Source: Helichrysum umbraculigerum
Lineage: Eukaryota > Streptophyta > Magnoliopsida > Asterales > Asteraceae
Length of the DNA stretch: 64,000 nucleotides
Assembly: GCA_949592205.1 (NCBI GenBank)
Contig: CATIUR010000001.1
Location: 215,146,250 to 215,210,249 of the forward strand
Direction: 5' to 3'
Position 1 is the stretch's first letter. Each line of letters opens with the position of its first letter. The position numbers were made by a program, and so were the translations under genes. This document shows positions 1 through 12,487 of the stretch, one piece after another. The notes below the pieces were generated by a model. The model made no database searches. It saw nothing but the letters and a program-made list of their open reading frames with translations, and was not told the DNA's origin.

Positions 1-813
1 TTGTCAAAGGCAAACACAACCGTAAGCAACTCTTTTTCGGTCGTGGTGTAGTTTTGTTGGGCCCCATTTAATGTTTTGCTAGCAAAGTAGATAGGCTTGA
101 AATGTTTGTCCTCTCTTTGTCCTAAAACGGCTCCTAGGGCAAAGTAGCTTGCATCACACATTAACTCAAAGGGCTTGGACCAATCGGGTGAGACAATTAT
201 GGGTGCATTGGTCAAATGGTCTTTAAGGGTTGAGAATGCACTCAAACATGGTCCATCAAACACAAAAGAGGCATCCTTTTCAAGTAGCTTAGTCATTGGA
301 CGGGTGATCTTCGAAAAATCCTTAATGAATCTACGGTAAAAACCGGCATGACCAAGAAAACTTCTAATGCCCTTAACATTGATCGGTGGAGGTAATTTGG
401 CAATAACATCAATCTTAGCCCTATCAACTTCAATTCCTAAGCCCGACACCTTGTGTCCCAACACAATACCCTCTTTCACCATAAAATGGCATTTTTCCCA
501 ATTCAACACTAGGTGGGCTTTCTCACATCTCTCCAACATTTTATCCAAATTGTTCAAACAAGACTCAAATGAGTTGCCAAAAACCGAAAAATCATCCATG
601 AAGACTTCCATGGAAGTTTCAACCATATCGTGAAAAATGGCAATCATACAACGTTGGAATGTGGCGGGGGCATTGCAAATACCGAAAGGCATCCTCCGAT
701 AGGCATAAGTACCAAAGGGGCAAGTGAATGTGGTCTTTTCTTGGTCTTCGGGGTCTTTGGGGATTTGAAAGTATCCCGAGAACCCATCTAAAAAGCAATA
801 GAATTCATTGCCG
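1..813 (-). pseudogene. Athila pol: reverse transcriptase core and start of RNase H (partial)
   Basis: Translating the minus strand leftwards from about 813 gives an uninterrupted reverse transcriptase: FLDGFSGYFQI, then CPFGTYAYRRMPFG, the catalytic FMDDF (about 583-605), LGHKVS, a GFYRRFIKDF connection motif (about 315-345) and the RNase H start MCDASYFALGA (about 140-170). It would copy element RNA into cDNA in cytoplasmic particles. It is separated from the upstream part by an apparent loss of one G near 812-815, where the expected glycine codon is short by one base, so the protein cannot be made as one chain. The end lies outside the window. Confidence 0.88.
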
Positions 814-1402
814 CGAGCCTTTCAAGCATTTGGTCGATAAAGGGCAAAGGGAAGTGATCTTTCCTAGTGGCGTCATTTAGCTTTCTATAGTCAATGCACA
901 CACGCCACCCGGTCACGGTCCTTGTGGGAATCATTTCATTTTTATCATTGGCCACAACCGTCATACAATGTACCGGGCTCACCCAAGAACTATCCGCAAT
1001 AGGGTAAATGATACCCGCATCAAGAAGCTTAATTACTTCTTTCTTGACCACATCCACCATATTGGGATTAAGCCTCCGTTGTCTTTGGACAACGGGTTTA
1101 AAATCATCAACAAAATTGATTTTGTGTTTACAAAAGGATGGGCTTATTCCCGGTATGTCGGATGTCCGCCAAGCGAAAGCTCTTTTGTGAGCCTTGAGTA
1201 CAATCAACAATTTAACTTTTTCATCATTCACAAGGGAGGAGGAAATGATTACGGGTAAGAGATTTTCCTCATGGAGGTAAGCATACTCCAAATGGCTTGG
1301 AAGTTCTTTCAACTCCAAATCACGTGGTGGATCCTCCAATGACGTCTTGATTCTCATATTGTCATCCTTTATGAGCTCCTCAAAAGCGTCCTCACCATCG
1401 AG
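814..1402 (-). pseudogene. Athila pol: protease-RT linker and N-terminal reverse transcriptase
   Basis: Minus-strand frame following the TAG at 1403-1405. It holds the linker (LELKELPSHLEYAYL), the RT entry region WVSPVHCMTVV, the WRVCIDYRKLN fingers motif and HFPLPFIDQMLERL, all typical of Athila/Tat reverse transcriptases. The frame ends through a 1-bp frameshift at about 812-815, after which the RT continues in the next frame to the window edge. The first methionine of this segment (1357) is internal to the polyprotein, not a real start. Confidence 0.88.
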
Positions 1403-3760
1403 CTATTCTTCATCATTTGTCTCTTTCATGCTCATGACCAACTCCTCCTCGGTCATTCCTTCAACATTTGACTCTAGCAAGTCAACAAGCTCCGATTCCA
1501 ATCCAAGCAAGCTTTCCAATTCCTCCTCCACCGCATCATCTATCACATCAATTCTAAAACACGAATCATCATTAGAATAAGGATGCTTCATGGCCTTATC
1601 GACCGTGAACCCAATCCTTTCATCCCCCACCCCCAAGGTCAATTTCTTATCTTTAACCCCAATTATGGCATCCGCGGTATGTAGGAAGGGTCGTCCTAAA
1701 ATCAAGGGCACTTTACTATCCTCCTCCATTTCGAGGATAACAAAGTCAACCGGGAAGGTAAATTGCCCTACCTCTATTAGCATGTTCTCCGCAATCCCAA
1801 CGGGATATTGGAAAGATCTATCGGCAAGACGGATGCTCATGCGAGTGGGGGTTAGGGATCCTAGGGCCAATTTAGCATAAAGTGAATATGGCATTAAGTT
1901 TATACTAGCACCTAGGTCCGCAAGTGCATCACAAGTAATGATTTTACCCAATGTACAAGAAATGATGAAACTCCCGGGATCTCCAAGCTTGGGTGGAATT
2001 TGGTTTTGGACAAGTGCCGAGCATTCCTCATTCAAAAACATTGCCGAAGCCTCCGACAATTTTTCTTTGTTGCTTACCAAATCCTTGATGAATTTGGCAT
2101 AATTCGGCATCCCGGCTAATACATCAACCAAAGGCACATTGATTCGAATGCCCTTAATCATGTCCACAAACTTCCCATATTGAGCCGCAATCTTTTCTTT
2201 CCTTAGCCTTTGTGGATAAGGAATCTTCGGCTTGTAAGCTTTCACAACCGGAGTAGGTGACACGGGTGTGACCGTTGGTGTAGGAGCATCAACATTCTCT
2301 TCATTGTCTTCCTCCTCAATTTCCTGCACAAAAGAGTTAGAAACATTTTTGTCTTTGGCTTGAGGTGGTGGAAGCTCCTTTCCGCTTCTTGTGGTTATAG
2401 CATTCACATGCTCATTTCTCGCGGGTGGTGGTTGGTAAGGTTTAGAACCGCTAGAGGGAGAAGGTTGTTGTCTTGGGTTTTGTTGTGTATTACTCGGTAA
2501 GCCACCGGTTGGCCTACTACTTTGCCCCTCGGACAACCTCTCCATTTTTTGCTCCAAATCTTGAATTGAAGCTTGTTGATTCTTTTGCCCTTGTTCCATG
2601 CTCAACCGAATATTTGTCATTTGAGTTTTCATCCTCTCGGTGGCGGTTTCTTTCTTTGCCATAAACTCCTTCATCATTTGTTCCATTGGAGTCAAGGTTG
2701 GTTCTTGTTTTTGAACCGGTGGTGGTTGTTGTTCTCTAGATGGGCTTTGGTGTCTATTTTGGTTGTAATTTTGGCTTTGGGATTGGTTTTGATTGTATGA
2801 TTGGTTTTGAGATTGATTTGAGTTTTGGTTGTAAGGTTGGTTAGGTCTAGAAAATCGGATTTGGTTTTGGTTTTGTTTATAGCCTCCTCCTTGGTAACCT
2901 CCCGAATTTCGGTTTTGATAACCCCCTCGTTGGTAGTTTCCGCTTTGATAATTACCTTGTTGAAGGAAATTAACACATTCCTCATCTCCTACCATTGGCA
3001 AATTGTCTTGTGCACAATTCACCGTGGCGTGATTACCGCCACAATTACCACAACCATCTCGAAGCTCTTTGATCTCTCCTTTGATTGTCTTGAATTGAGC
3101 ATCGAACTTGGAAGACAAAGCCTTGATTTCTTTCATCATTGCCGACTCATTGGAGCTTCCGCCTCCACTACTAGTACCCTCGGCAAATGCAACATGCTTT
3201 CTCACCGGCTTTCCTCCTTTGTCTTTTGCCCAATTCAAACTTTGTGTGACTTTATCTTCCAACACCTTCCAAGCTTCATTAGGTGTCTTGTAAAGAAATA
3301 GACCTCCTCCGGAGGCATCAAGAACATTAGCCAATTCAAGTCCATTGTAAAACAATGTAATTATCTCCGCCTTCGATAGCCCATGTCCGTGACAATTTCT
3401 CAACATTTCCTTTAATCGACACCAAGCTTCTTCTAAAGTTTCGCCTTCTTGTTGTTTGAAGGCTCTAATCTCATTCAACAAACGCTCGGCCAATGCCGGA
3501 GGATAAAACCGTCTCACAAAAGCTTCTCTCATCTCGTTCAATGATCTAATGGTATTTGGCTCCAATTCTTGGTACCAAATCTTAGCTTCACCACATAAGG
3601 ACATCGGAAAAGTCCTTAGTCTAATAGCCTCATCCATGTTTTGACCATACTTGAAATAACTCCCTATCTCAAGAAAACTAGCAATATGTTTGTGCGGATC
3701 GGCCCGCACCCTTCCATCAAATTGGGTATCTCGGATGAGTTGCATGTGATGACCCTTCAA
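1403..3760 (-). pseudogene. Athila gag (capsid) and aspartic protease
   Basis: A 785-codon minus-strand frame. Its first 170 residues are a Retrotrans_gag capsid domain (MCLCGEAKIWYQ-like region, FVRRFYPPALAERL, LEEAWCRLKEML). A short CGNCGGNH zinc-knuckle-like segment follows near residue 240, then a low-complexity stretch rich in Gln, Asn and Gly, then a retropepsin domain with LADLGASINLMP (Leu-Gly in place of the usual Asp-Ser-Gly neighbours, common in Athila) and the ILGRPFL flap. The frame ends at TAG 1403-1405; the next 15 codons lead straight into the pol linker, so this stop is a mutation or a readthrough stop. Upstream it joins the gag N-terminus by an apparent 1-bp deletion near 3771. 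Confidence 0.88.
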
Positions 3761-4095
3761 GGAAAAATTATCATTTCATTATCTTGAACCCGTATGGCCG
3801 ACCCCGGTGTAGACGCCACGGTTCTTTCCCGTGAGAAAATAGGAGTATCATCCTCATCCGCCATCTCTTCTTCACCTTCGGAGGGTGTTGAAGGATCTTC
3901 TTCGGGTGATGGAATTTCCTCCACAAAAGTTTCTTCCACCTCGACGGTGTTTCCCGAAGATGTATCGGTATCCGTTTGACTACTAGATGATTCCGATGAT
4001 CTTTGCTTTGGCTTCCTCCTTCGTTTACTCTTTTTGGTCTTCTCCGGATTGGACAAAGGACTTAGAAGCTCTTTACTGGAGCTCCTTGTGTTCAT
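3757..4095 (-). pseudogene. Athila gag N-terminus (frameshifted from the main gag)
   Basis: A 112-codon minus-strand frame starting MNTRSSSKELLSPL, highly charged (a Lys/Arg-rich block near residues 20-32, then a Ser/Glu-rich acidic stretch). It ends one base out of phase with the main gag frame: near 3765-3775 the sequence reads through to TGA, whereas adding one base would continue into NFSLKGHHMQL of the capsid. It is therefore the true start of gag, split off by a small deletion. No separate function is expected. Confidence 0.75.
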
Positions 4096-4234
4096 CCACT
4101 ACCAAATCACACCTGAAAGTACACAAACGATAAAACCATAAACGCACCGGCGCAATACAAACAAAGGTAACTTTCCAAGAATAAATTTTAGAAAGGATCA
4201 ATCAATCACACTTAAATCAATTTCACAAATCAAG

Positions 4235-4254
4235 ATTCCCCGGCAGCGGCGCCA
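4235..4254 (-). other. Primer binding site, tRNA-Asp type (Athila)
   Basis: On the minus strand this reads TGGCGCCGCTGCCGGGGAAT, close to the TGGCGCCGTTGCCGGGGA typical of Athila elements, complementary to the 3' end of tRNA-Asp. It begins 6 bp inside the LTR boundary at 4261, fixing both the orientation and the LTR end. The stretch 4096-4234 is the untranslated leader. Confidence 0.9.
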
Positions 4255-4260
4255 AAAACT

Positions 4261-6134
4261 TGATGTGCTGAATCCAGTTATAAAATTTATCGTTGATAGG
4301 TAAACCAAAAAGTACCACGCTAGACCAATACACAACCGGGCAGTGGACCCTGTCGAGTGGTAGTATAGTTTGGTAAGTTTGGGTTCGAACACAGGGAACT
4401 AGATTGGATGATCAATATAAGTGTGAGCAATTTAAAAAGGGAAGATAAAATGTGGTTGGTTGTGTGACCGAATTGTCACGATGCTTAAAACTACAATCTT
4501 TAATTAATCTAGGCAGGTGGACTCTGAAGAGTCGGTTTAATTGTTTGGTCTTTTCAAATATTAAAAACAATGCTTGCTTGGATTATTTCACTATTGATTT
4601 CGGGGTGTAGAATTATAACCGGTTAAGACATATGCTAAATGGAAACATTCATCAAACCTAAGCTCAAAGTTCTCTGAGACCTAAGGTTCAACTTCAATTA
4701 ACAAACCTATGATCTAATCTAGTAACGGACGTTCTCCATAGTTACTATCTTACACAATTTAGCCAAATCATTTGACACATTCCAAAATTACATTCGCAAT
4801 TTTGTTTAATCATTCATAGACAAATAATTAGTAGCAATTTACTTGGTTGAAAACGTTCGCTATATCAATTAGTAAATTACCAAATGGTTAAATTCTAGTG
4901 ATTAAGCTCAATTACATAAGGTTCTCCGATTAAACATAAATTAAGATTTGTGAGTTTGCAAATCATCCACACAACAAACATTCGCTACAATTGCTAACTT
5001 GTATGTATTTGACTAGTTGTTGTTAAAATCACCAAAAGCTTTGTTCCACAAATGATAAACAACTTATATAGGTATTTTTTGTAAGCAACAAATGTTCGCT
5101 ATAATTGCTTAGTTAAAATGCCAAAAGTTTACTACAACAACAACCTAAACACATACAAATTCATGGATGATTCACAAACTCAAACATAAATTAACACCTA
5201 AAGATTACACCCCTAATCAACTAGTTATTTCATCCAAACAAACATAATAGTAACTAGCCACACATAGCAACAATAATCATGCTAAAACAACTAACACTTG
5301 ATGAAATCATAAATAACTTGAAACTAGATTAGATTCAAAATTATACCAAAGTTGTTACAATAATGTCTCCAAGTAGTGTTGCTTGATATTCCTCCTTACA
5401 AACTCCTAAATTAAATGCAAGAGAATGAGATTTAATGATGGTTTTGTGTAGTAGAAGTGGTGGTGGAAGTGGAGTAAATGAGAGGAGTAAATGAAGATGG
5501 AAGTGGTGTGTGTAGTGAATATATGGGAAGTGTTGAATGTTGATGATGATATGGATTATGAAGCTACAGCAGGACCCAAACACACCCTCCTTTTTCTTTC
5601 TTTTTTTTTATTTTATTTTCTATATATCAAAAACGGATGGGAAAAACGGTTGGCAATAAATGCCAACCAATCAGAATCGGACAGCACACCAACCACCTCG
5701 CACCAAGCTCAGATCCAGATCATAGCCGATCGGCTTAAAAATGGTTTGGCCGATCTGCTTAAGTAGACTAGCTGAACGGCTTTGAGTGATCATCCGATCG
5801 GCTTTACCAGTTCAATTCCTCAAGCTTCAACACTGGCCCAGTTCTGTAATGATTTAACACAGGACAAACCGATCTTTTAAGCATAGCCGATCGACTAGTG
5901 ATAGAAAGCAGTTCGGCTATGGTTGATCAGCCGATCGGCTAATGTACAATTCCAGCCTAACCAGCATTGATCCAAACTTTACCAATTCAACTCCATTTCG
6001 CATGCGTTTCGAGCTTTTGTCCTGAAATATATTTCCAAACAAAATAAGTATCGAAAGTTCTCAAAATCTACTCAAATATATATGCAAAATAATGATATCG
6101 CGACAGATTTATATAACCAAAATGAGCGATATCA
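4261..6134 (-). repeat. 5' LTR of the Athila element (1874 bp)
   Basis: The boundaries carry an inverted tetranucleotide: minus strand TGATATCGCTC at the 6134 end and GCACATCA at the 4261 end. The 4261 end is fixed by the adjacent PBS, and the 6134 end by the sudden change to chromovirus coding sequence (LAGYYRKF). No genes are supported within it. A cluster of AGCCGATCGGCT palindromes lies at 5724-5940, in the 5' (U3) part of the LTR. Confidence 0.88.
5724..5940. repeat. Palindromic AGCCGATCGGCT cluster in the Athila LTR
   Basis: Two perfect copies of the 12-bp palindrome AGCCGATCGGCT lie at 5724-5735 and 5929-5940. Between them are degenerate copies such as CCGATCGGCTTT, GGCCGATCTGCTT and AGCCGATCGACT. 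Spacing is irregular. It lies about 190-410 bp from the 5' end of the LTR as read in the element. Confidence 0.85.
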
Positions 6135-8173
6135 GATTAGCAGGGTATTACCGAAAGTTTATTAAGGATTTCTTAAAGATTGCTGGTCCGTTAACTAAAT
6201 TGACTCGTAAAGATGTTAAGTTTCAGTGGGATGAACAACAAGAATCAGCTTTTCAAACTTTGAAACATTTGTTGTGTCAGGCTCCAGTGTTAGCATTGCC
6301 TGATGGTTCTGATGATTTTGTAGTATATTGTGATGCTTCTTATGCTGGGTTGGGTTGTGTGTTAATGCAGCGGGATCGTGTAATTGCTTATGCTTCTCGT
6401 CAGTTGAAAACTCATGAAAAGAATTATCCTACTCATGACTTAGAGCTTGCAGCAGTTATTTTCGCGTTGAAAATCTGGAAACATTATTTATATGGCACCA
6501 AATGTGTTATTTGTACTGATCACAAAAGTCTTCAGTATATGTTTTCTCAGAAAGAATTAAACATGCGTCAACGCCGATGGTTGGAATTAATCAAAGATTA
6601 TGATTGTGAAATCCGATATCATCCGGGGAAAGCCAATGTAGTTGCGGATGCTTTGAGTAGAAAAGGCATTTCTGACAGGATTTGTTTTATGCGGTTAGAA
6701 GTTTCTTCTGATTTGATAGAACAGTTAAAGGCTGCTCAGTTGGAAGCATTAGAGGATCATAATTTGAAATCAGAGATAATGTTGAAAAGAAAGGATTTGT
6801 TGATTAATGATTCTCGGGGTTTGAAGACATTTCAGTCTCGAGTTTGGGTTCCTCTGATTGGAGGACTTTGTGAGTTGATTTTGACTGAAGCTCACAAGTC
6901 TCGTTTATCTATTCATCCTGGAAGTACAAAGATGTATAATGATTTGAAACCGCTATATTGGTGGCCGACTATGAAAGCTGACGTGGCACGAATTGTTGAA
7001 TCTTGTCATATATGTTCACAGGTCAAAGTTGAACATCAGAAACCTTATGGTTCGTTGAGACAGTTAGAAAATCCTGAATGGAAATGGGAACATTTGACTA
7101 TGGATTTTGTTACTAAACTTCCACGAACGCCACGAGGAAATGATATGATTTGGGTGATTGTTGATAGATTGACTAAGAGTGCTCACTTTTTGGCTACCAG
7201 TGAGACTGCATCTTTGACTCGATTAGCTCAGCTGTATGTTAATGAAATTGTCTCGAGACATGGAATTCCTTTATCTATTGTTTCTGATAGAGATTCTCGA
7301 TTTATTTCTCTATTTTGGCAAAGCTTGCAGCATGAATTAGGTACTCGAGTGAACCTCAGCATAGCTTATCATCCTTAGACTGATGGTTAGACAGAACGTA
7401 CTATTCAGACATTAGAGGATATGCTACGTGCTTGTGTATTGGAATATGGTGGTTCTTGGGATTCTCATTTACCATTGATTGAATTTGCTTATAATAACTC
7501 TTATCACTCTAGTATTGGTATGCCTCCGTATGAAATGTTATATGGTTGTCGTTGTAGAACACCTACATGTTGGTTAGAGGCTGGTGAGAAATAGTTTGCA
7601 GGCCCAGATATTGTTCAAATTACAGCGGATAAGGTTGCAATTGCACGTGAGAAACTGAAAGCGGCTAGAGACAGGCAGAAACAGTATGATGATCCTCGTC
7701 GTCGACCGGTTACTTTTGTGGAAGGTGAATTGGTTTATCTTAAAGTTTCTCCTTGGAAGGGTGTAATTCGATTTGGTAAGCGTGGGAAACTTGCTCCTAG
7801 ATTCATTGGTTCGTTCAGAATCCAGCAGGTTGTTAATGATCAGACTGTTGCTCTAGATCTTCCTTCGGAATTATCTGGCATTCATGATACTTTTAATATT
7901 TGTTATTTAAGGAAGTGTAATGTGAAGGATCAATCACAAATCCTTCCATTGCAAGATTTGAAAGTTGACCAAAGTCAGAAGCTGGTAGAAGAACCCATGG
8001 AACTTTTAGATAGAAAGGTGACCAAACTGCGTAAGAAGGAGATTCCTATGGTTTTAAATAAATGGAAATATAGTTTAGGTCCCAATCTTACGTGGGAAAC
8101 TGAGTCTAGTATGAGATCGCGTTACCCTAGTTTATTTGAGCGTGATGAGATTTCGGGGACGAAATCTTCTTAA
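6135..8173 (+). pseudogene. Chromovirus pol: RNase H, integrase, chromodomain, with three TAG stops
   Basis: One open plus-strand frame, apart from three TAG codons at 7376-7378, 7388-7390 and 7592-7594. Domains in order: LAGYYRKFIKDF connection, RNase H (CDASYAGLGCVLMQ, LELAAVIFALK, HKSLQYMF, VADALSRK), integrase zinc finger (His in EAHKS and SIHPGS, Cys in ESCHICSQ), integrase core with Asp in MDFV and in SDRDSRF and the third acidic residue in TER, then a C-terminal chromodomain-like segment (KWKYSLGPNLTWE, YPSLF) that in chromoviruses can guide integration to particular chromatin. The first two stops flank the third catalytic glutamate in the motif normally HPQTDGQ; all three fit CAG to TAG. 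The first bases are preceded by Athila LTR, so no real start exists here. Confidence 0.92.
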
Positions 8174-8183
8174 GGAGTGGAGA
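8171..8183 (+). other. Chromovirus polypurine tract, split by the LARD insertion
   Basis: TAAGGAGTGGAGA directly follows the pol stop region and is the plus-strand priming tract. Its last five bases, GGAGA, are repeated at 22513-22517 on the far side of the insertion, where TT and the LTR start TGTAACATCC follow. Confidence 0.85.
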
Positions 8184-10330
8184 TATAACGCCCCAAAATT
8201 TACAACTGTTTTTTTTTTTTTTTTTTTTTAAAACAATTCGGAAGCTCAAGTCCCAAAACATATATATACATAAAATGACATGTCGTCATCTTCCATTACC
8301 TAAGTTCTAAGTATTGATTATTACCGATTACAAAACAATCCTTTATATCCTGGGCATTATATAATCACACATTTTAAACTGTATTAAATAAATCAGAGTA
8401 ATCCTAGTCAAACATTCTTCAGTTACTCCTTGACCCGCCCATAACAATAGATATTAACCTGCAAGGAGTAAACAACGAGGGATTAGCACGAAGCTAAGTG
8501 AGTTAACTCATCACTAACAATACAACTTAGTTTAACACCATGAGTTCACCACATTTAACACTTTGACTCAACATCACCAGAGGATCGGTGGCCCTTTTGG
8601 CGCCCTCAGCCGCGGTGGCCCACCAAGCGACACTTACACCAACTGCAGGCCAATACAGCGGTTAACCGATAACTGTTGGTTACCTTTAGTCAACACAAGC
8701 CTTACTTACAACGAATGTTCACAACCCTTGTGTTGACTAACCTGTAACAACACAGTCCAACAAAGTTGACCTCTATATAACACAGTTACCATATAGGTCA
8801 CTTAACACTTAACACTTTAACACTTTAACACAATTCACAATTCAACTTAACACAGGAATAACACTTAACACTTGAAGTAACCACAATAGTGATCACTAAA
8901 TTATAGTGAGAGATCAAAGTCCACTCACCGACTACCATAGTCGCCCACTCAGTAGTCTAATATCACTGAGTCTTCTCCATATCTGGAAATACAACAGAAT
9001 ACACAAGTCAGTTACTTGTATCAAATCTATATAACATTACTCCAATAGATTTACATCAACAAATCCAAATTACTCAAGTCATAACGATTTAGCATAATCA
9101 TTAAAATTCTCAATATTCAATCCATACCTTTATGGATTTACATCATATTTCTCAAATCATCATCTAATCATGATTAACTATCATGATAATCATTTTTTAT
9201 TTACAATTCAATCAACTTATCACCAACTTGATTTAATTCAATATTTATCATCATTAATTCACAATCACTATCAAACTATCATTAATCATTAACAAGGTTA
9301 TTAACCTTTAACATTAACAATATTATAAATTTTCAATTAAGTGTTCTTATTAGTAATCACTACTCATTTCATCATATATCCATCAAATTCATTGTTATCA
9401 ACAAATTCTCAAGAACACTTATTCAACTCATACTCTTTTAGTTTAAATCATTTTAATCATCATCACTAATCACCTCTAATGTGTTTATTAACAATACATA
9501 TCACTCACACATTATTAGATTAGGCTCATATATCCTACTTCAAGAACAATCAATGAAACCCATCACTTTCTTCATGATATATATATATCATATTCATCAT
9601 TTCTAAGTTAGTGTTTCTATTATAATCATCATTTACCCATCAACTAACAAGAATTTAACCACCACAACTTTCAATTTTCGGATTATATTCAATAACCCAT
9701 CAAAATCATCAAAAACTTAAGAACCAAGATTAATCTACAAACTTAAGCTAGAATCTTGCTAGATATCAACAACAATAAGCTTAACTAACATCAATTTCAT
9801 ATAATCAAAGCTTAAATTCGAATTATCACCAAGAACATCAAAACCCCCAATTTCTAGGGTTCAAAATTGAAGATTTAGAGACTTACTAGTAGCATAGAAG
9901 GATTAGGAGATGATTATCTATCCTCTTGAAGCTTAAATTCGAACTAGAGATCTTCAATTTGATGAAAGAAAGTGAAAAGATCTAGGGTTTCATATGTATG
10001 TATATGTTTGCATCGTACGTATGTAGGTATGAATGAGAAATAAAGACCGGATCAAAACATAGATATATTACCTAATTAGTTACTTTGTGTACTAGTTTTG
10101 TCCCCCGTACTTATCATTGTCTGGAACTTAAAAACCATTTGCGGGGAAATATAATTTTATTTTACCGTCAACTAAATAAATTTAAAACAATCAATATTTC
10201 ACTAGCCACAATATTTCCTGAGGCTTATCGACCTATTAATTATACAATCAAACGCAATAACAATTTTAAATTGCATTTAAAATTTACAGAAAATACCTAT
10301 TACTTCTAGGCCCAATTTGAGGATGTTACA
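8184..10330 (-). repeat. LARD LTR, copy 1
   Basis: Plus strand starts TATAACGCCCC and ends GAGGATGTTACA; in the element's own direction it is TGTAACATCC...GGGGCGTTATA. It contains a T tract of about 22 near the left end, a GC-rich block with GAGGATCGGTGGCCC (8580-8632), many TTAACACTT repeats (8795-8875) and AT-rich remainder. The small reading frame at 10085-10309 is repeated in the other LTRs and shows no recognisable protein; it is not called as a gene. Confidence 0.9.
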
Positions 10331-10355
10331 AATCTCTCCCCCTTAAAGAGATTTC
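10331..10355 (-). other. LARD polypurine tract and conserved pol-end remnant
   Basis: On the minus strand CTTTAAGGGGGAGAGATT immediately precedes the LTR start TGTAACATCC. Just upstream (10350-10368) lies ATTTCGAGGACGAAATC, nearly the same as ATTTCGGGGACGAAATC at the end of the chromovirus pol gene (8151-8167), so this non-autonomous element keeps a piece of chromovirus-like 3' coding end. Confidence 0.85.
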
Positions 10356-12487
10356 GTCCTCGAAATCTAATCAACCTTAATTATTCTAAGAAATTCAATC
10401 CCGTGACATCTCTCATTCCTTACATGAGATTCTAATATCACAATATTTCCACTTTATTAATATTGCACTCTTCATACCATTCTGACAACACAATTACTCA
10501 TCACTATATTCATTTAAAGTGTGTATACAACCTAAATCATCTATGCATGACATGCTTATGCATACATTTCACTACACACACCATGTACCTACATATATAT
10601 AATTTCATCGACTCACACACGATTAGTGTGTATCTCAATTAGATTCACGAAAACACATAAATTATGTCTCATACTCAATTTAACTTGCAATACTATACAA
10701 CAAGTGTGATATTTATCACTTAAAATAGTTACTCCCTTGAGCAACTCTTAATTATATGCACACAATTTAAATTCTATCTACATATACATATCCACATGTA
10801 CATGTTTCTATTTCTTACCTTAACATATGATATGTATCTAAATCATATTTTCATGCATACTATGATCACTTAAGGAAATTATTCCCAAATTAATCACTTT
10901 AAACAGGTAATCACTTGACGTAAGTGAATAACATCATCATGTACATAACATACTTTTAACACTAGAAACTAACGACGTGCTAGAATCTTTAAAATAGATA
11001 TATGATTTATACCCCTTTTAACAGCAAAACAATGATTATGAAAATCACAATACACCCAACAACAATGAAATTTAAATTTCAATTCATAACTAACATTTGT
11101 GCTAGTACCACATATCACTAATGTATTTGATAATCTTTTATTTAAAAGTATCTCGAATTCATATATCACTAATCACATATTAACACTCAAAATAGAAGTC
11201 AATTCTCATGGTTAAAACCATTATCACTTAATCACCAAGTCACTTAGTACCAATTCAAATTGGATAATTACCGAGTTTTCCATCAACGAGTACATTGCCA
11301 TTCAAGCGCAATTACCACTCCAACAAAATATGCTAACCACACACACATTTTTCAACAACATTTCATCAATCAATTTTATCTCTTTAATCTCCACGGAAGA
11401 TTATTTCATGTTTTATTTTCTTCTATATGCAACTTATCACTTCACCTTGATATTAAGCATATAATAACAATCAAATTTCACACAATTCTCAATTAATAAT
11501 AATATAACTATCAATCAAAAGGCTCTCTATATATAAATATTTATATATATATCTCTTTTATTAATAGATAGTTCATTAATACAATAATTTAATGCTTTAC
11601 TACCATTTCATTTTAGTCCTCTCTCTCTCTCTCTCTCATATGTCAACATCGAAAACCTACCAATTTTAAAGTCACATTAATTTCTCTGGTACTTGGTAGC
11701 CTCAATACTCCATGTGAAATGGCATAATATAAATACGTTGGCCAGACGTCGTCATATTATGTCAATCACACTTAATTCTCAGGCCACTTCATACCATTGA
11801 TCTCTAATGTAATTAACTTTTACTTTCACATAATTCACAATGTTGAAATCAACAATTATCACACATAAAATAGCACTTAAAATAGATTTATGACCAAGTG
11901 TTAACTTGTTACTATTTTCATTTATCACTTGAATGTGAAACTACTCACATAATTAGGTAGAGATAACAATTCAATCATATTAAGTATTTCACATAATGTA
12001 ATTAACATGATTACATAATCAATATTTATTTACCCTAACAAGCCACAATCAACAATACCCTTATTGGTATACTATGTTGTTAGTTAAACTGCCAATAAAC
12101 AACTCCTACACAAAAACCATATAGACCTCTTAAAACAACTTTTAATATTGCATATAGTCACAGGAATGATCTCTGGGCTCAAAGAAACAAAAGCCCAATA
12201 CAATTCATAAGCTAAAAGTCCGAAATAATGTCCGAAAAACAATAAAACGCGATTTTCGGGCCCCAAACGACCCCGAAGTGCCGAAAACTGACAGGGCTCA
12301 TGGCAACGCGATGAGCTTTGACCGTTGACCCGTTTTTGAGTTGACATGTAAATTTCATCTTAATCGGACACCGAAATTTTCTAACGGAAATTCTACGTCG
12401 AACGTTACGACGAACGTCGAAATTTACGAATTTTCATATTAAATTCACTTAATATAACACATAATACAAGAAATGTCTCAATAATAA

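Larger units (their letters stand above)
1..6134 (-). mobile_element. Athila-lineage Ty3 LTR retrotransposon, 5' portion
   Basis: Read on the minus strand the order is LTR (4261-6134), tRNA-Asp-type primer binding site, leader, gag, aspartic protease, reverse transcriptase and the beginning of RNase H, running off the left window edge. Seen: the PBS, a gag domain, an LADLGAS protease motif and an FMDDF polymerase motif. The tRNA-Asp PBS with a very long LTR is typical of the Athila lineage. The element is dead: two apparent 1-bp frameshifts and one in-frame TAG break its frame. It is inserted in the reverse transcriptase/RNase H region of the chromovirus that starts at 6135. GATTA at 6135-6139 should be one copy of the 5-bp target duplication; the other lies outside the window. 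Confidence 0.9.

Noticed and set aside
10085..10309. Small reading frames repeated two to three times (10085, 11260, 12084, 12566, 12946, 13548 and their +6091 copies) as genes
   Set aside because: They recur only because the element is duplicated, have no recognisable domain, and most lie in simple or AT-rich sequence.
8184..10330. This LTR as the chromovirus's own 3' LTR, since it follows pol and a purine tract
   Set aside because: Primer site and polypurine tract of the flanking interiors show it is minus-oriented, and GGAGA at 8179 and 22513 marks an insertion; the true chromovirus LTR starts at 22520.
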